Source: Gnetum montanum (lineage: Eukaryota; Streptophyta; Gnetopsida; Gnetales; Gnetaceae). From it: a DNA stretch of 64,000 nucleotides. The position numbers were made by a program, and so were the translations under genes. Of the stretch, positions 25,047 to 37,319 are shown one piece after another (position 1 is the first letter of the stretch; every line of letters begins with the position of its first letter). The stretch spans positions 1,666,273-1,730,272 of the forward strand of contig MNCI01016273.1 in assembly GCA_015680685.1 (NCBI GenBank), read 5' to 3'. The notes below the pieces were generated by a model that worked only from the letters and a program-made list of their open reading frames with translations, did not search any database and was not told where the DNA came from.

Positions 25047-27286
25047 TTTTGGTTTTGTATCATGCTGAACTATGTTCAAATATAATGTACATGTGAGTAA
25101 ATTAAGCTTAGAATCATTGGTGGGTTCGATATGAGCTTTTATCTTAACATGGCTTGCAAAACTATTTGAGCTTATGTTTTAGAGACCAATTTAAGTTGTA
25201 CAAGTAATCTTATTTTTTCAAAGTCGATGTGATCAAATCATTTAAAAGCTTATTCATATAATCATTTTTAGGATATATGAACTCATTCTTCTTAAAACCT
25301 AACTTGTTAGATGGGGCTTTTTATTTCTCATGAACTTGAGGATCTTTATCTAAGTGGTGACATGACAAGGTAGATCTACTAAGCTGATGTGACTCATAGA
25401 ACTAGTTTAAGCTTTTTTGTAGAACCAAAATTAGCTTCTATATAACCACTCTATAAAGAAGCTAATGTGGTAAGGCTAATTTTTGTATTGGATTATAGAA
25501 CCATTTCATAGAGCCATTTTTTTTTTTGGATTCTATAAGCTTCCTCTATGAACTGACGTGGTAGAACCATTTTTGTGCTTTCCTAGAGAATCAAATTTTA
25601 ACTCTATGAATGATTCTTTTTCTCTAAAGCTGACGTGGTCTGATGATGATGTGGCTTGTAGAAATATTTTGTCTCTCATTGTAGAATTGGATTTTGATTC
25701 TACAAATTAGGGATAATAGCTTATGTGGTAGAGTTGAAAAGTATATTTTCAATAGAGTCATTTTAAATCATATGAATATTCCTATCTAAATGGAGCTAAC
25801 TTGGGAAAGCCAATTTTAAGCAACTTTGTAGAATCATTTCATAGAATCTCTTTTTGGTTCTACAAATCTAATCTTCTTATAAGCTAACGTGACAAGATAT
25901 CTCAAGAATCCATTTTAAACATTACTTTTCCAACTCTTGAAAATTTTTAATTTTCAATGTTGACATGTTAGAGCTGAAATGTGAGGTTATTGTAGAGCCA
26001 AATTTTGATTCTACTAACCTGTTGTACAAAGAAGCTGATGTGACACATAGAACTAATTCCAAATTCATTTTTAGAGCTGAATTTTAACTTCATGAACTAG
26101 TTCTACAGCTAACATGAAAGTGAGAGATGAATATATTTTAAGCTTTTGATGCACCCTTTTCAAAATAATTAAGCTATTTGTAGAATTGTTTTGTAGAACT
26201 CCTTTTCAATTCTATGAACTTCCAACTACACAAATGTTGACATGAAAGACATAATTTAAGATTTTTCATAGGGATGACGTTTAGCTTTATAAACTAGTTC
26301 TATTGCTAATGTGGTAGAACCATTTTCATACTTGCTTGTAGAACCAAATTTAAGCTCTATGAATGATACTTTTTTCTCAAGAGCTAAAGTGGTAGAGATT
26401 CTATAAACCAATACATGCAATGAGCTAATGTGGAAGAATAGAATATGAGCTTGTTTTTAGAGCCTAAATTTGATTCTACTAATGAAACACTTTTCTCTAG
26501 AGCTAATGTGGAAGAGCCAAAAGTATGCTTGTTTGTAAAATTATTTTTCCACTCTATGAATATTTTCATCTAAATGAAAGTTGACTTGGCAAAACCACTT
26601 ATGCATTTGTTGTTAGAAACAAATTTTGTTCTATGAGTTTTAGTTAAATTTCCTTTTCTCAATGATGATGTGGTTCATAGAACCATTTCATAGGCCTTCT
26701 TTTAGATTCTACAAATCCATCTCTTATAAAATTAAGATGATTTCAAAGTTTATTTTCATTTTGGTACCAATTTTGATGGAAAAGATGATTCTTCAAAACA
26801 TACTCCTACTTTATAGCTAACATTTAGATTAGAATCTTATGAAGCTAATTCAAGTATATCCTTCTTGTAAAAATACTTTTTGGTTCTATGAGACTCCCTT
26901 ACAAGCTAATGTGGTAATCATACTTAGTGAATTTCCTCTTTTCATAATCAACTAGATTTAGAAATGTTTTTGGAACCCTTTGCAAAGTTAATCTTCGGTT
27001 TTACTTCACTTATCTAAAAATATTTAAGTTAGCCTTGGATCAAGCCCTTTTTTGCTAAAATGATAAAGCTTTTCTGCACTAAACAATTTATTCTAATGCC
27101 AGTCCCTCTTGAGATAAGAATGGTCTCCAAGCTCTACAAATCAATTTTTAAGGTCTCAAAAAAAATGGCATTCACTTAAGTTAAGAAAAACTCACATAAG
27201 CTCTATCCTTAATAACTATTTTGATCTTCTACATGATGTTGAATTTTAAACTAAAACCTTAACTTTTTGAATTGGCTGAAATTCTA
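25047..27286 (-). repeat. 3' LTR of element H (repeat-built)
   Basis: Matches 45216-47475 along its length. It consists mainly of degenerate units of about 100 bp. Each typically holds AGCTGATGTGG (or TGACATGG), then AGAACCATTTT, then TTTTTGGTTCTACAA, so TAGAACC and GGTTCTA recur as inverted pairs. Outer edges are defined only by where similarity stops. Confidence 0.75.
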
Positions 27287-28599
27287 GCAGCTTGTATGAT
27301 CAATAGATTAGAATTTTCTAGGTTATCCATTCATCTTTAAAAACCCTCAATTTAAGAAAATTTGATCAAAAAAATTCTTATCTTTCTATTATTTATGTAG
27401 AAGCTTTGCTTAGAAGCTTACCTTTACGTAGGACATCATTTTTTCTTGAAAAATCTTAGCTTATACTTATCGCACAAGTAAATCAATTGTTAAAAATCAT
27501 TACATATCATGTAAATAAATGAGCTTGACAACTTAAGTCTAGTGTTGTTTCATGAAAGTGGCTAATTGTTGCGATAATAATTTTTCTAAATAAACATAGC
27601 CTTCTTTTTGCAACATTCATATATATAAAAAAGAAAACCGTAAATACTTTTGTGGAAAAATAATCCTTGTAGGTTAAGGCTAAACAAGAATGAAAAAATC
27701 ATGGTCTTATAATGCTTCAAATAGATTAACCTAAAGCTAAGTTGATGATATAGGTTGGCACTGTATGGTGATTATGATTTTCCTCAAAAAAATTCCATTT
27801 TAATGCTCCATCGTATTTAGGCTCAGTTGTAACTTGAGCATGTACAACAATCTGTACTTCATTACACTACTTTTATCCTTCCTTGGGATCCTTGGAACTT
27901 TCATATTTCTTGGGCTATTCTTCTTCATTATGTTTATTTTTTCTAGGATTTCAAGCCTTAGATCAATGTCGTTCTCATGTTGATTGATTAAAACATGTTC
28001 TTAATTAAAATTTTTAATTGGACACATTAAAATTTTCCTTCAGCAAAAGGTCTAAGCATTCTAGAATCTCAACCCATTCTCTAACATGGATGTATTTTCC
28101 ATTTGTAAGCATGGAAAATTCAGGAAAGCCAGGTTATAAATAGACAACTATAAGATGTTCCATTAATAATGGCCCTATAATATATGTTTGTACATGCTTA
28201 GAATAGCATCTAGATAACTATGGAATAAAAGTTCTTGCTTTCATTTTGACTTTCTTTGGATGTACAAATAATCTCTTTATTGTTGGCCTTGATCTTCCAA
28301 TCATGACTATTGATGAAATAACAGACTATGAATTTTATATCTTATCTTCTTCTCTTTAAATAATCCTAAGAAAATTAGTTATGAAATACTATATAACTAT
28401 TTACAAATTTTGTTAGCTATTATTACATGATTCTAAGTGAGTAGTTGCCCTAAGGAATAGTTCATGTGAAAAGCATTAAATGGAAAGATTAATACCTATC
28501 CATCTAATGAAGCAAGCTTGAAAGTACTTTTGGCCGCTTGTTTCTTGCTTATTAATGACCTAATTCATCTAGCTTGGAATTTATTAGCTTTATCTTTCC

Positions 28600-29560
28600 C
28601 ATTAATTCTCTATAATAATACTAAATCTCCTTCCTTGAATGTCTTCCATCTTGCTTGGTGACCAAACCATCTTTTCATTAATGTTGCATTCTATAAGAGC
28701 TTATCTTAGGCTTTCTAAATTTTGGCTTCTCTTTTTAATAATAAAGCCATCACATCATGTTCCATGTCTAATCATTGATTATAATTTTTCATATATTCTA
28801 TTATCAAAGTCATAATCGTATTAGTTATGCAAGCATTAAAACCCATAGTCTAAGTTGAATAGTGTAGTTTCTATAGATTTCCTTATCCTAATCCTATTAG
28901 TCAATAGAGCTCTTTGTAATAGTTCATGCCATTTTCTAGGATTATTATCCATGGATTGCTTAATATAAGAAATTAGCTTCTTATTTGTGGACTCTACTAG
29001 GCCATTTCCTTGTGGATAATAATTCAAGGACGAATAGAGCATGATTGATTTTTCTGAAGCACATCTTATAAACTCAAATTACTGGAAAGCTGAGCCATTA
29101 TTAGTAACCAAAGATTATAGCATCATCAACCAACTTATGATGTGTTGCTCAAGAAAATTAATTAGATCATCGAATGTACTTCTTCTTAGCAAATTAACTT
29201 TTAGCTAGTTAAATTAGTTAGTATTTATTAAAATAAATCTATGTCCTCCTTTAGATGGAGTAATAGATTCTATACAATTCAATCTCCACCTTTGAGAAGA
29301 TCTATATATTATTACTAGTTTCAATGAAGCATTGGTCCTTTTTAGCTTTGGCCTCTAGATTTGACACTTATAGAAAGTCAAAATTTTATCTTGTCGATCA
29401 TTGAACATAGTGGGCTAGTAGAATCCATATCTAAATATATGTTACATAGTGGTCCTAGGAGATTCATAATACAAGTCCTAATGATTATGAAATTTCTTCA
29501 AATTTTCTTTAATTTTTTGATTTAATGCATATTCTAGCAAGATACCTTTGAAATCTTTTC
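28600..29560 (-). pseudogene. Element H integrase remnant
   Basis: The clearest block (28836-29042) reads YYPQGNGLVESTNKKL then RKWHELLQRALLTNRIR and ETTLFNLDYGF, the late core of gypsy integrase containing the third catalytic Glu (in LVES). Upstream on the minus strand, SITPSKGGHRFILI lacks the usual first Asp, and VTNNGSAFQ has Asn where the second catalytic Asp should stand. It is not functional. The 'PQGNGLVEST' form differs from the Athila type of E, so H belongs to a different gypsy lineage. Confidence 0.75.
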
Positions 29561-29889
29561 TATATAGAATTGCCTAACTGTAAATGTACTTCTTGATATT
29601 TATTATGAAAGCTCTTTCCTTCTTTTTTTTGATAAATCCTTGGGAATTTCTCAAAAGAAACGTTACTATGTTGTCATACCAATTTGTAATTTCTTATCAG
29701 CATTTTGGCTAATCCCATATTCCTAACTATTTTACATGTTTTTACAGTAAACCTAAATTGTTAAATATTGATTATCTAATTAGCTCTTTTGATTTCAATT
29801 CCATTGTGTGATAAGAACTATCTTACAAGTGGTTCTATAGTCATAATATGAACCTTGGTATTTTGCAAATAATACTTAAAATATCCCAA

Positions 29890-30330
29890 GGCTTTAATCA
29901 CACTGAATAATTATTTTTCCAACTCAAAGTAATTTCTTTTATCTTGTTTTAATTGGTAACCAAGAAATTCAATTAGCTTTTCTTCTATTTCATCTTGTTG
30001 TGTTAATACTGTAGCTAGTGAGTTTGTGGAGGAAAAAGCATATAACCAGAAATCCTCTGTAAATTTTGGTTTCATCAAGTATGGGGCTTCTAAAATGGTT
30101 CCTTTAATTTGTTCTAAAGTCATCAATGATTCTTTGTTCTTTCTCACTTCAACATCCTTTCTCCACATTCGTGAAAGAGACTTTGTTAATTTTTTTAAAT
30201 CTTGGTATAAATTCTCTAACAAAGTTTACTTTCCCAAAGAAAAACCTTTGTGCCTTCTTATTTGTAGGATGTCCTATACCTTGAATAGATTTAATTCTAG
30301 CTTAATCAATAGTATCCCCTTTTTATAAAA
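29890..30330 (-). pseudogene. Element H RT-linked RNase H remnant
   Basis: A 103-codon open stretch (29911-30222) holds YQDLKKLTKSLSRMWRKDVE, then EAPYLMKPKFTEDFWLYAFS, then LATVLTQQDEIEEKLIEFLG and KRNYFELEK. This is the connection between RT thumb and RNase H in Ty3/gypsy elements (the 'APxLxxPxF...LYxxAS..ALxxVLxQ' block ending in 'RNYxxxEK'). It would remove RNA from the RNA/DNA hybrid. The rest of the domain toward 29890 is disrupted. Confidence 0.75.
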
Positions 30331-30850
30331 TATATGCCCAAGTAAGCTATCGAACTTCACTCCAAAAACCTATTTTTCTAGATTCAAAGAAATACAAAAT
30401 TTCTTACATCTGCTAAATATTTGCTACATGTAAAACACAAGGTCTATCTCATGATTAAAATAAACTCTAATATCATGTAAATGAATGGCAACAATTTTTC
30501 CAATACGTCCTTTAAAAGATATATCCATAGCTTGTTGGAAAGTGGCCCCTACATTTAATAAGCCAAAGTACATTTTTTTTATGTGCAAATGCTCCTCATA
30601 TATTCATGAATGTCATTTTTTATCTATCATTCTTATCTACTATTATTTGATTATAACTTGAAAATACATCTATGAATGAGTGTAATTGACATCCTGATAC
30701 TTTTATTAGCATTTCATCAATTCTTGGGAGTAGATACCTATCTTTAACTCAAGATTCATTCAAGTTCCTAAAATTAACACATAGCCTTATATCTCCATTC
30801 TTTTTCTTGATTAGTACTAAATTAGCTATCTAGGATCAGTATGTAATTAG
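30330..30850 (-). pseudogene. Element H reverse transcriptase remnant
   Basis: Minus-strand blocks: LVLIKKKNGDIRLCVNFRNL (about 30770-30830), then DRYLLPRIDEML, FIDVFSSYNQI (about 30640-30670), FGLLNVGATFQQAMD (about 30530-30580) and KIVAIHLHDIRVYF (about 30460-30500). These are the ordered RT motifs of Ty3/gypsy. The catalytic Y-x-D-D box is replaced by H-L-H-D, so one catalytic Asp and the Tyr are gone. Confidence 0.75.
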
Positions 30851-31379
30851 ATATATTATATCAGAAACTAATAACTTCGTAATCTTAGATTTTATTATTG
30901 GTTAAAAAATTGAATTAAAATTTCTTAACTTCTCTTTAATTATCTTGAAATTCCTTACTAAAGGAATTTTATGTCTTACAATACAAGGATCAAAAATTCT
31001 CAAATGGTGATATGACCAAGCAAAACTATTTATATTTTCTTTAAGAATCTACATCATTTTCTCTTTAATGTTTGGTCAAATTTTTATCCTAATATTAAGA
31101 TACCTTGGAATGGCTTGACATCCTAGATTAATCATTTCATAAGATTGATCCTTAGGACTATGAACATCTAATCCTTTAACTAGTTTTTTTATAAATTCCT
31201 CTTCTAATTGTAGTATCCTTTGAGTTATCCTTCTTTATTTTGATCCTAAATAATCTTTTTCATGAATTTGATCTTTCAATTCTCTTGTATTTCTAAGGAA
31301 TCAAGTTATTTGATGATCATCTTCAAAAAATTGAAAGAAATTGGTGTAGGAACACCTCTTCTAATCCCCTTGTTCTACC

Positions 31380-32235
31380 ATACATGTTATGTGTCTTTTT
31401 GAGTTGATATTGTTGGGGATGATTCTTGGATGTTTTGGCATGTCTCGTGGTGTTTTTGGCTTATTTTGATGATTTTAGAAGGTTCTAAGATCTATGGGGA
31501 CTTTTTGGGAGGCATCCATAGGCTCCCGACATCAAAACAAGCATTTTTATTTTTGGCACCTTCAGGATAGACATCTCCCTAAAAAGATAGATGTCTTTCC
31601 AAAGATGTCTCCGTTGAAGTAAAGACGTCTCAAGTCCATAGAAGACATCTACCAAAAATAGTAGATGTCTGTCTCATGAGTAGGGATTTCATAGAAGATG
31701 TTTACATGAAGCTAGAGATGACCTAGATGCATGAGGAAACTTTCAAAAATGCCCATTCCAATTCACGAAATAGCCAAAGAAAGATGGAAATAGCCAAGGA
31801 GAAGCACCCAGTGCGAAAGTGCCAAGGGCTAAAGTGCATGCACAAAAGGCCAAACATCCCAATAGAGGGCAAGAGAGAGAGCTCTTGAGGGAAGAGAGCT
31901 TGTGCAAGGAGGTTGAGTGAAAGGCAAGGGAGAGCACTTGAGAGAGATTAGGAGAATCTCTTATAAGTGTCTTGTCTTAAGCTTGGACTCCATTGTGAGT
32001 AATAGAAGGTTAAGAGAGGATAAGTATGATCTCTAAGATCCTTGGGAGAGTTGTGAGTTATGCTTGGCTCCTCATCCTTGCTATATTTTATATGTATTTT
32101 GAGAGTTATCTTAAAATAATGGAGATTTTTTCCATTTTATTGTGTTTTTCTTATTTTCTAAGGTAGATTTCCTTAGAAGTTATGGATTGGATCCTATTGG
32201 GGTCTATTGAGGTGCAACCACTACATCAAAAATCC
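31380..32235 (+). mobile_element. LTR-like insertion in element H pol
   Basis: This block interrupts the H reading between the RNase H-like domain and RT. Its start resembles the start of the F 3' LTR (shared ATGATTCTTGGATG...GGCTTATTTTGATG). Positions 31560-31700 carry AGACATCT/AGATGTCT units in both orientations, as in the solo LTR at 11016. A purine-rich stretch lies at 31790-31960. No matching TSD was found, so ends are approximate. It may be a solo LTR. Confidence 0.55.
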
Positions 32236-32239
32236 TTAT

Positions 32240-32710
32240 TATTAGGGGCCACTGGTTCTAGCTCTAATTTAATTATCACTTTATAACATTCAATTATCTT
32301 TGGCAAGTCATGAGTTGAAGTTGCCACCACAAGTTCATTAGCCTTGTAATTTTATTTTTTTTGGGATATTTTCAATTTTATATTCCGTAACCCTTCCAAG
32401 TGATTTTGTTTCCATTTTCTTGTAAATCCTTAGGAATGAGCTTTTAACACTATAATTTTCTCTAACTTGGTCACATAAGAGTTGCAAATCTCCATTACTT
32501 CTAATTTTAGGATTTCCATTTTATGAGCCATTATTAATCCTCTACATAGAGCTTCACATTTAGCTCTATTATTAGTACAAGAAAACTTCAATCATATAGC
32601 TTTTGATTTCACTTAATTTCCTAGATTGATTAGAATAATACCAATTCTTGATCTCATAGAATTATAATCTCCATCAAAGTATAATTGATAGAATTATTTT
32701 GATTGATTAT
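32240..32710 (-). pseudogene. Extra RNase H-like domain of element H, upstream of RT
   Basis: Minus-strand reading starts QLYFDGDYNSMRSRIGIILI, then KFSCTNNRAKCEALCRGLIM, then EILKLEVMEICNSYVTKLEK, and ends near NYKANELVVAT. This is the plant-type (archaeal-like) RNase H layout: first Asp in FDG, Glu in 'AxxEAL', a third acidic position in 'xVxGD' (altered here to VME), and an 'xADxLA'-like end. Two in-frame stops occur early. It lies between protease and RT, separate from the RT-linked RNase H. In the Tat/Ogre elements I know, the extra domain follows RT-RNase H, so this order is unusual. Confidence 0.65.
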
Positions 32711-33089
32711 CGGAATGCATAATTTGTATTTCTCTAATTGAAATAACTCCTAATTCATCTTTCCTTTATTTAATTTTCTTATTTTTCCCATCTAAAGTTA
32801 CATTCTTCATCATCAATGATTCAGTATATATAAAAACTTGATTTGGTTCTCCCTTCCATGGCAACCACATATCTAAATAGACTATTGCTATATACCCAAA
32901 GAAATTTTGAATCTAACTTCTGGACAATAATAAACTATAGAAATTAGGAATATCAGCTACCTAAATTGTGATTCTAATTTTGATATTGGGATCTAAAGCT
33001 AATTGGAGTGACATGTTTGGAAATTGATCTATTATCTTAACTCTACTCTTCTTTACTTGGGTAATTTTCTTATCTTATTATTCCTATTT

Positions 33090-33200
33090 TAATCCTAGTT
33101 GATTGCATATTAATAAGGACATTAATGTTGAAGTGGTTCCTGAATCAACTAAACAATTATGTAGATATATGCCTTTTAGTTTATGACTTACTAATAAAGA
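33090..33200 (-). pseudogene. Element H protease active-site region
   Basis: Minus-strand reading over 33095-33163 is LHNCLVDSGTTSTLMSLL, with the D-S-G triad of a retropepsin (LVDSGTTS). The rest of the domain was not resolved. It lies between the gag end and the extra RNase H, as expected for gypsy protease. Confidence 0.7.
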
Positions 33201-33528
33201 TGAAGCATCTTTATCAACTACAAGCTATGTTTTGATAGTAGGTTTATCATTGCTATAAATATAGTTTTGACAATGTTACTCACCTTCTTTTTGTTCTTAA
33301 TCTCTTTTAAAATTTTTTTAGAGTATCCTTCCATTTAAATTAATTAATACAAGCTAATATTGGGTTAATTCTCTTTAGATCTTCTATGATGTTATACTTC
33401 TCTTTGTCATAAAATCCTAACTTCCTAAACATTCTAGGGTGAAAATCTTGATGGTCTTCTTCATTCAATTAAGATTTTTCCTTTGATTTCTATTTTTCTT
33501 CAAAAATTTTATGTTTCCCAATAGGTTC
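33201..33528 (-). pseudogene. Element H gag end, left of element D
   Basis: Charged minus-strand reading (for example NEEDHQDFHPRMFRKLGFYD, then IIEDLKRINPILACI) that probably continues the gag interrupted at 42133. It carries stops. Assignment rests on position and composition. Confidence 0.45.
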
Positions 33529-34343
33529 TAATGAGTGGCGAGATACCCCTACACTCAACCATACAAATATGAGCATTCTCATGCATGATCCGGTCGAACT
33601 CCGTAGATGGACTAGTTGTGTCACCTAGATAGTTATCCTTAGGTTGTAATTCGTTGTTTTCCCACCTGGACTAGTATTAGCTTTTTCACGTATGGTTTAG
33701 TCCAGAGTGAGGTGTATGATGTGGTTCCTAATCTAATGCTACTCCTGAAGGCAGTGGAAAATAAGATTAACTAAGCTAAGCTAGGAGGAATAGGGTAAGA
33801 GAATCTAATCTAGCCTAAGTGCGATGAGTAGCTGATTCCTTGATCATTCGTAAACATCTTGGACTTCATGCATGACTACCACTAGGATTACCAAGCGCAG
33901 ATCCTAGGTACACCACTGGGATACCAAGTAGTCACACTTAAATGCTCGTAATCAAGTAGTACTCATTCCACGTTACTAGGAGATAAGGGTGAGAGAGACT
34001 AATTATGAAAGCAGTAAATAACAATTGAATAAATAAATAACAAAGTGAATGTTGAAATGATGAAGTAATCTTGATCTTTATTGCTGGTCATGTGTGTGTC
34101 CAAGTATGTCACACTCGAATAAAGGATGTTGTACAATTACATTCACTACACTACAGGCAAACACAGGAAAAATAATCTATCTCTAGAGGGATCAAACTGC
34201 CAGAGCTTCGCTACTTCTATTCTAGGATTATAAACAAGGGAGAGATGCTTCTTATTTATAGATATTGTGGAGGACTGTGATATCGCATACCTGATATCGC
34301 GAGGGATGCGATATCGCAATGGACGTGATATTGCGTCCCATCA
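33529..34343 (-). repeat. 3' LTR of element D
   Basis: 815 bp. On the plus strand it begins TAATGAGTGGCG (a TGATGAG start with one change) and ends GTCCCATCA. A minus-strand TATAAATA lies at 34253-34260 with GATATC units just upstream of it (34265-34335 in window coordinates). It aligns end to end with 41339-42132; about 20 bp next to the TATA box is absent from the other copy. Confidence 0.9.
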
Positions 34344-34352
34344 TACCCCCAC
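34344..34352 (-). promoter_or_regulatory. Polypurine tract of element D
   Basis: The minus strand reads GTGGGGGTA directly before the TG of the 3' LTR. The same tract precedes the LTR of element A at 1525-1534. It would prime plus-strand DNA synthesis. Confidence 0.75.
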
Positions 34353-34505
34353 GACTGAATAAAAACTCATCCTCGAGTTACAGTGATTACACAGTGGATA
34401 AGTATGGGATTATTAATTGAAAGAAAAATGGAATGATGTCATAGTGTGGGAAGAAAACACAAAACACACAAAATATATACAACTACAACTACAAAAATGT
34501 GGAAC

Positions 34506-37279
34506 TCATGTAGTTCCTAGTGGCAATGGCTCCTACATTGGTGCCTTCCCTTTGTCTTATGCTCCAGGCTTTGAAGGTTTATTGCACTAAAGTATGGCCT
34601 GGAGCTTCTCCTCTTCAGTCTAAAGATCTTGTGTTGTCCATGCTAATATTCTGATGTTTGACGAAGTTGGCACTTCCCACGGATAGGGTAGTTGCGGAAA
34701 CATCTGATTGTCTTTGACATACCATGCCGTGAACACCCATCGTTCCTCTTCATAGGCTCTGGCTTTGTTCTTGCATTTGTGAAGGTCTGCTAGCCATCAA
34801 GCCAAGTCAGCTATGACATCTTTCTATCCTTGGTAGCTGGCTTTTACCACCTCAAGTTTAGAATTTGCAACATCTAATTTTTTTGCCAACTTCTTGCATT
34901 CTACAAATTCTGGTTCATATTTGATATGGGTGGAAGCTACCTACTGCTCAAGCTCTGTTCTCGGGTGCCCTGCTGTTAACATGGCAAGGTTGGCATATTT
35001 GAGGTTTGCCAACTCCATGTACTATGTCAAGTCATGAATTTGCAGGTCCTGGTTCTTAACTTCTACTTGGTGGGCAAAAGCATATCTGTCCAATATGGCC
35101 TGCCAATCAATGTGTTGAGCACTGATGATGTTGATTTGGGCTTTGGCCATATGGATCTCCTTTTCAAGGATTTTTTTGTACATCCCCACCTGATCTTGGA
35201 AGTTCTCCTTTAGCTTTTCATGTTTTTTAGCCTCATTTTTCCACACACTGATTTCAATTGCTAATTTTTGGCGAATAGCGTGTACCTCCTTCATCGAGAG
35301 GGTTTAATTTTCTCTAGCCAAATAGCTTACATCTTGGTTGACCCGAATGAATTGTTCTCGTATTTGATGAAAGTGTTCATCAAGAATGTTCTTTTTCTTT
35401 TCTACAGTGGTCAACTGAAGATTGTCAATCGCAAGCTGTTGATTCTCTTCTTGTAGGGTCTTGAGTTCCTTAAGGTACGCATGGGTTTGCGCCTGTGCTA
35501 CAGATGCATCCTAAACAATCGTCTCCTTTTCTTATACCACATTTTTATTCTCTGCAATAAACTTTGTTAGTTGCTCCATTCTAAAATTTTCTAATTGGTT
35601 GTAGGAACAAATTGCAAGGGGTCCCGTTGTGCTGCTTGTAAGGCCACGAGCTACTCCTATAGTTTCTGCACTTTAGCTTCAGCATGCTCTACCCTTACTT
35701 TTGTTAAGACTAGTTTTCCCTTCATGAAAATGAGGTCTGGTTGAATTTTTGTTACATCCTCAGGGATGTCAAACAGGGACGTCATTACTTTCCCTGTTTG
35801 GAGCAATCTATCAAGCACATCCTCATGTTCTGTAGGAGTCATCAAGGTTCTGACCAAAGTTTGAACATCCCATGCTCTTGTAAGATATTCCAGTTGCACA
35901 AAAGGTATGTTGAAGGATTCTTTGATGTGGTCTAAGGCCACATCTACAACTCCTGTGGCATTCTGGTGTTGCATGACCAACACAGTGGCCCCTTCACCGG
36001 TCTCTAACTACACCTGAAAAGATGCTGCATTTCCTGAGACTTGTTGTGAACATCTACTTTCCCCTCCTCTTGTTTGAATGGAGACTTCACCCCTTGTGCG
36101 ATCTAGCAAAATTGTAGGTTGAATGGCATCGTCGAAGATGTGGAAGAGGCTTGTGTCATCAGGAATTCCCCAACTAACCATTTCAGCAATGGCCCTAAGA
36201 TGGTCCATCGATGGTCTATAGTATTGTGGCAGTGGTGGCTAATCCTAACCTATGCTAGGCCCTACTTCTTGTTGTTGGTTGGGACCTATGGCTGGAGGTT
36301 GACTAGTTCCAACCACATGTTCTTCTTCTTGTTCTTCTTGTTCTAGTCTCAGCTCCTTGCCAGTGATCTTTCTTGGAGCTAGCACCTTTAAAAATTTAGC
36401 ATAAGAAGCATTCTAGGCTTTTCGGAGGACTTCATTAGTGTATCCCCGAATATTAACCCGTTGGCACAGTTTTCTGATAAGACAGGGGAAGGGTAGCGCC
36501 ATCTTCCTTGACTTCCATTCTTCAAATAGACTTAGGATCTCCGTCAAATATATATGGGGAAGGTTAGCATTAATATTTCCCATCAACACTGCACATCCTC
36601 TAGTCACATACGTCGATATTCTTTTCAAACCTTTTGTGGGGAAGAGGTGATAGGTTCCAATTTTGAAATAAACTTTCTCTTCCGTCGTCAGTTCATCAAA
36701 AGCTTTATCTCTTCCATAAGCCTTCTCTAACCAATCCTTTCGCACATCAAGGTCTGAACGGGTAGATAACCAAGCAACATGGGGGCCTATATTCGAAAGG
36801 TTTAACAATTTTGAAATTACCTATGTAAAGAAGTCAACTGTCACACCACAAATGTTAACCATGGTGCCTTGCTCCCTATTGTGCCAAAACTAGTACATTT
36901 CTCCTAAGTACTAGGCACCACTTTCAGAGAGGACAGGCCATAAGGGAGACCCTTTGAGGTGATCCCTAACAGCCTCAGGAGTGAACTCTATGAATGATTT
37001 AAAGTTCAATTCCATAATCACCATAGCAAATGTGGACTTCTCGTGGATGGCCTAAATGCATTCTTGGGGCAACGTGAGTTGTTGTCTCGGTTCAGGTGCT
37101 GCAGCAGCTACTCCTTCTGGTTGCCCAAACCATCTAATAGGAGGTTCATCTTGATGGATGCTAAATGATTACACCTCCTATTCTGCATGTTGTCTGGTAG
37201 GACCTTGTCTTCCACCTCTCTGAGATTGTTTCATTCCACCTTGAATAGGACCCTCCTGCTGTGCATGTTTTAGGGTCAT
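34506..37279 (-). pseudogene. Element D second ORF (putative plant transposon protein domain plus coiled coil)
   Basis: About 2.77 kb. The ATG at 37279 follows a TTGTAG acceptor-like site. The N-terminus is basic and Gln/Gly-rich. The best-kept block (36413-36808, 131 codons open) reads LSNIGPHVAWLSTRSDLDVR, then ELTTEEKVYFKIGTYHLF, RGCAVLMGNINANLPHIYLT and LPFPCLIRKLCQRVNI. This is the pattern of the 'putative plant transposon protein' domain in Athila-type second ORFs. The C-terminal half (35022-35983) is Glu/Lys/Gln-rich with heptad-like spacing, a probable coiled coil. It ends at TGA 34506-34508. Stops and frameshifts break it. Its role is unknown; an envelope-like role has been proposed for this ORF class but is not visible here. 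Confidence 0.75.
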
Positions 37280-37319
37280 TCTACAATCACATGGATCAAG
37301 CGTTAGTAAGGCTATTTTT

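Noticed and set aside
25047-25075. Exact ends and PBS for element H
   Set aside because: No TG/CA pair with a TSD or primer match could be found at both LTRs; only similarity limits are given.
31743-31937. 64-codon minus-strand ORF with Leu/Ala/Ser-rich sequence
   Set aside because: It is the complement of a purine-rich stretch in the LTR-like insertion; no domain.
31411-32235. Claiming a TSD for the insertion near 31.4 kb
   Set aside because: GATAT stands before the TG at 31411, but no GATAT follows a CA end near 32.2 kb, and similarity to F extends further left. The ends stay open.
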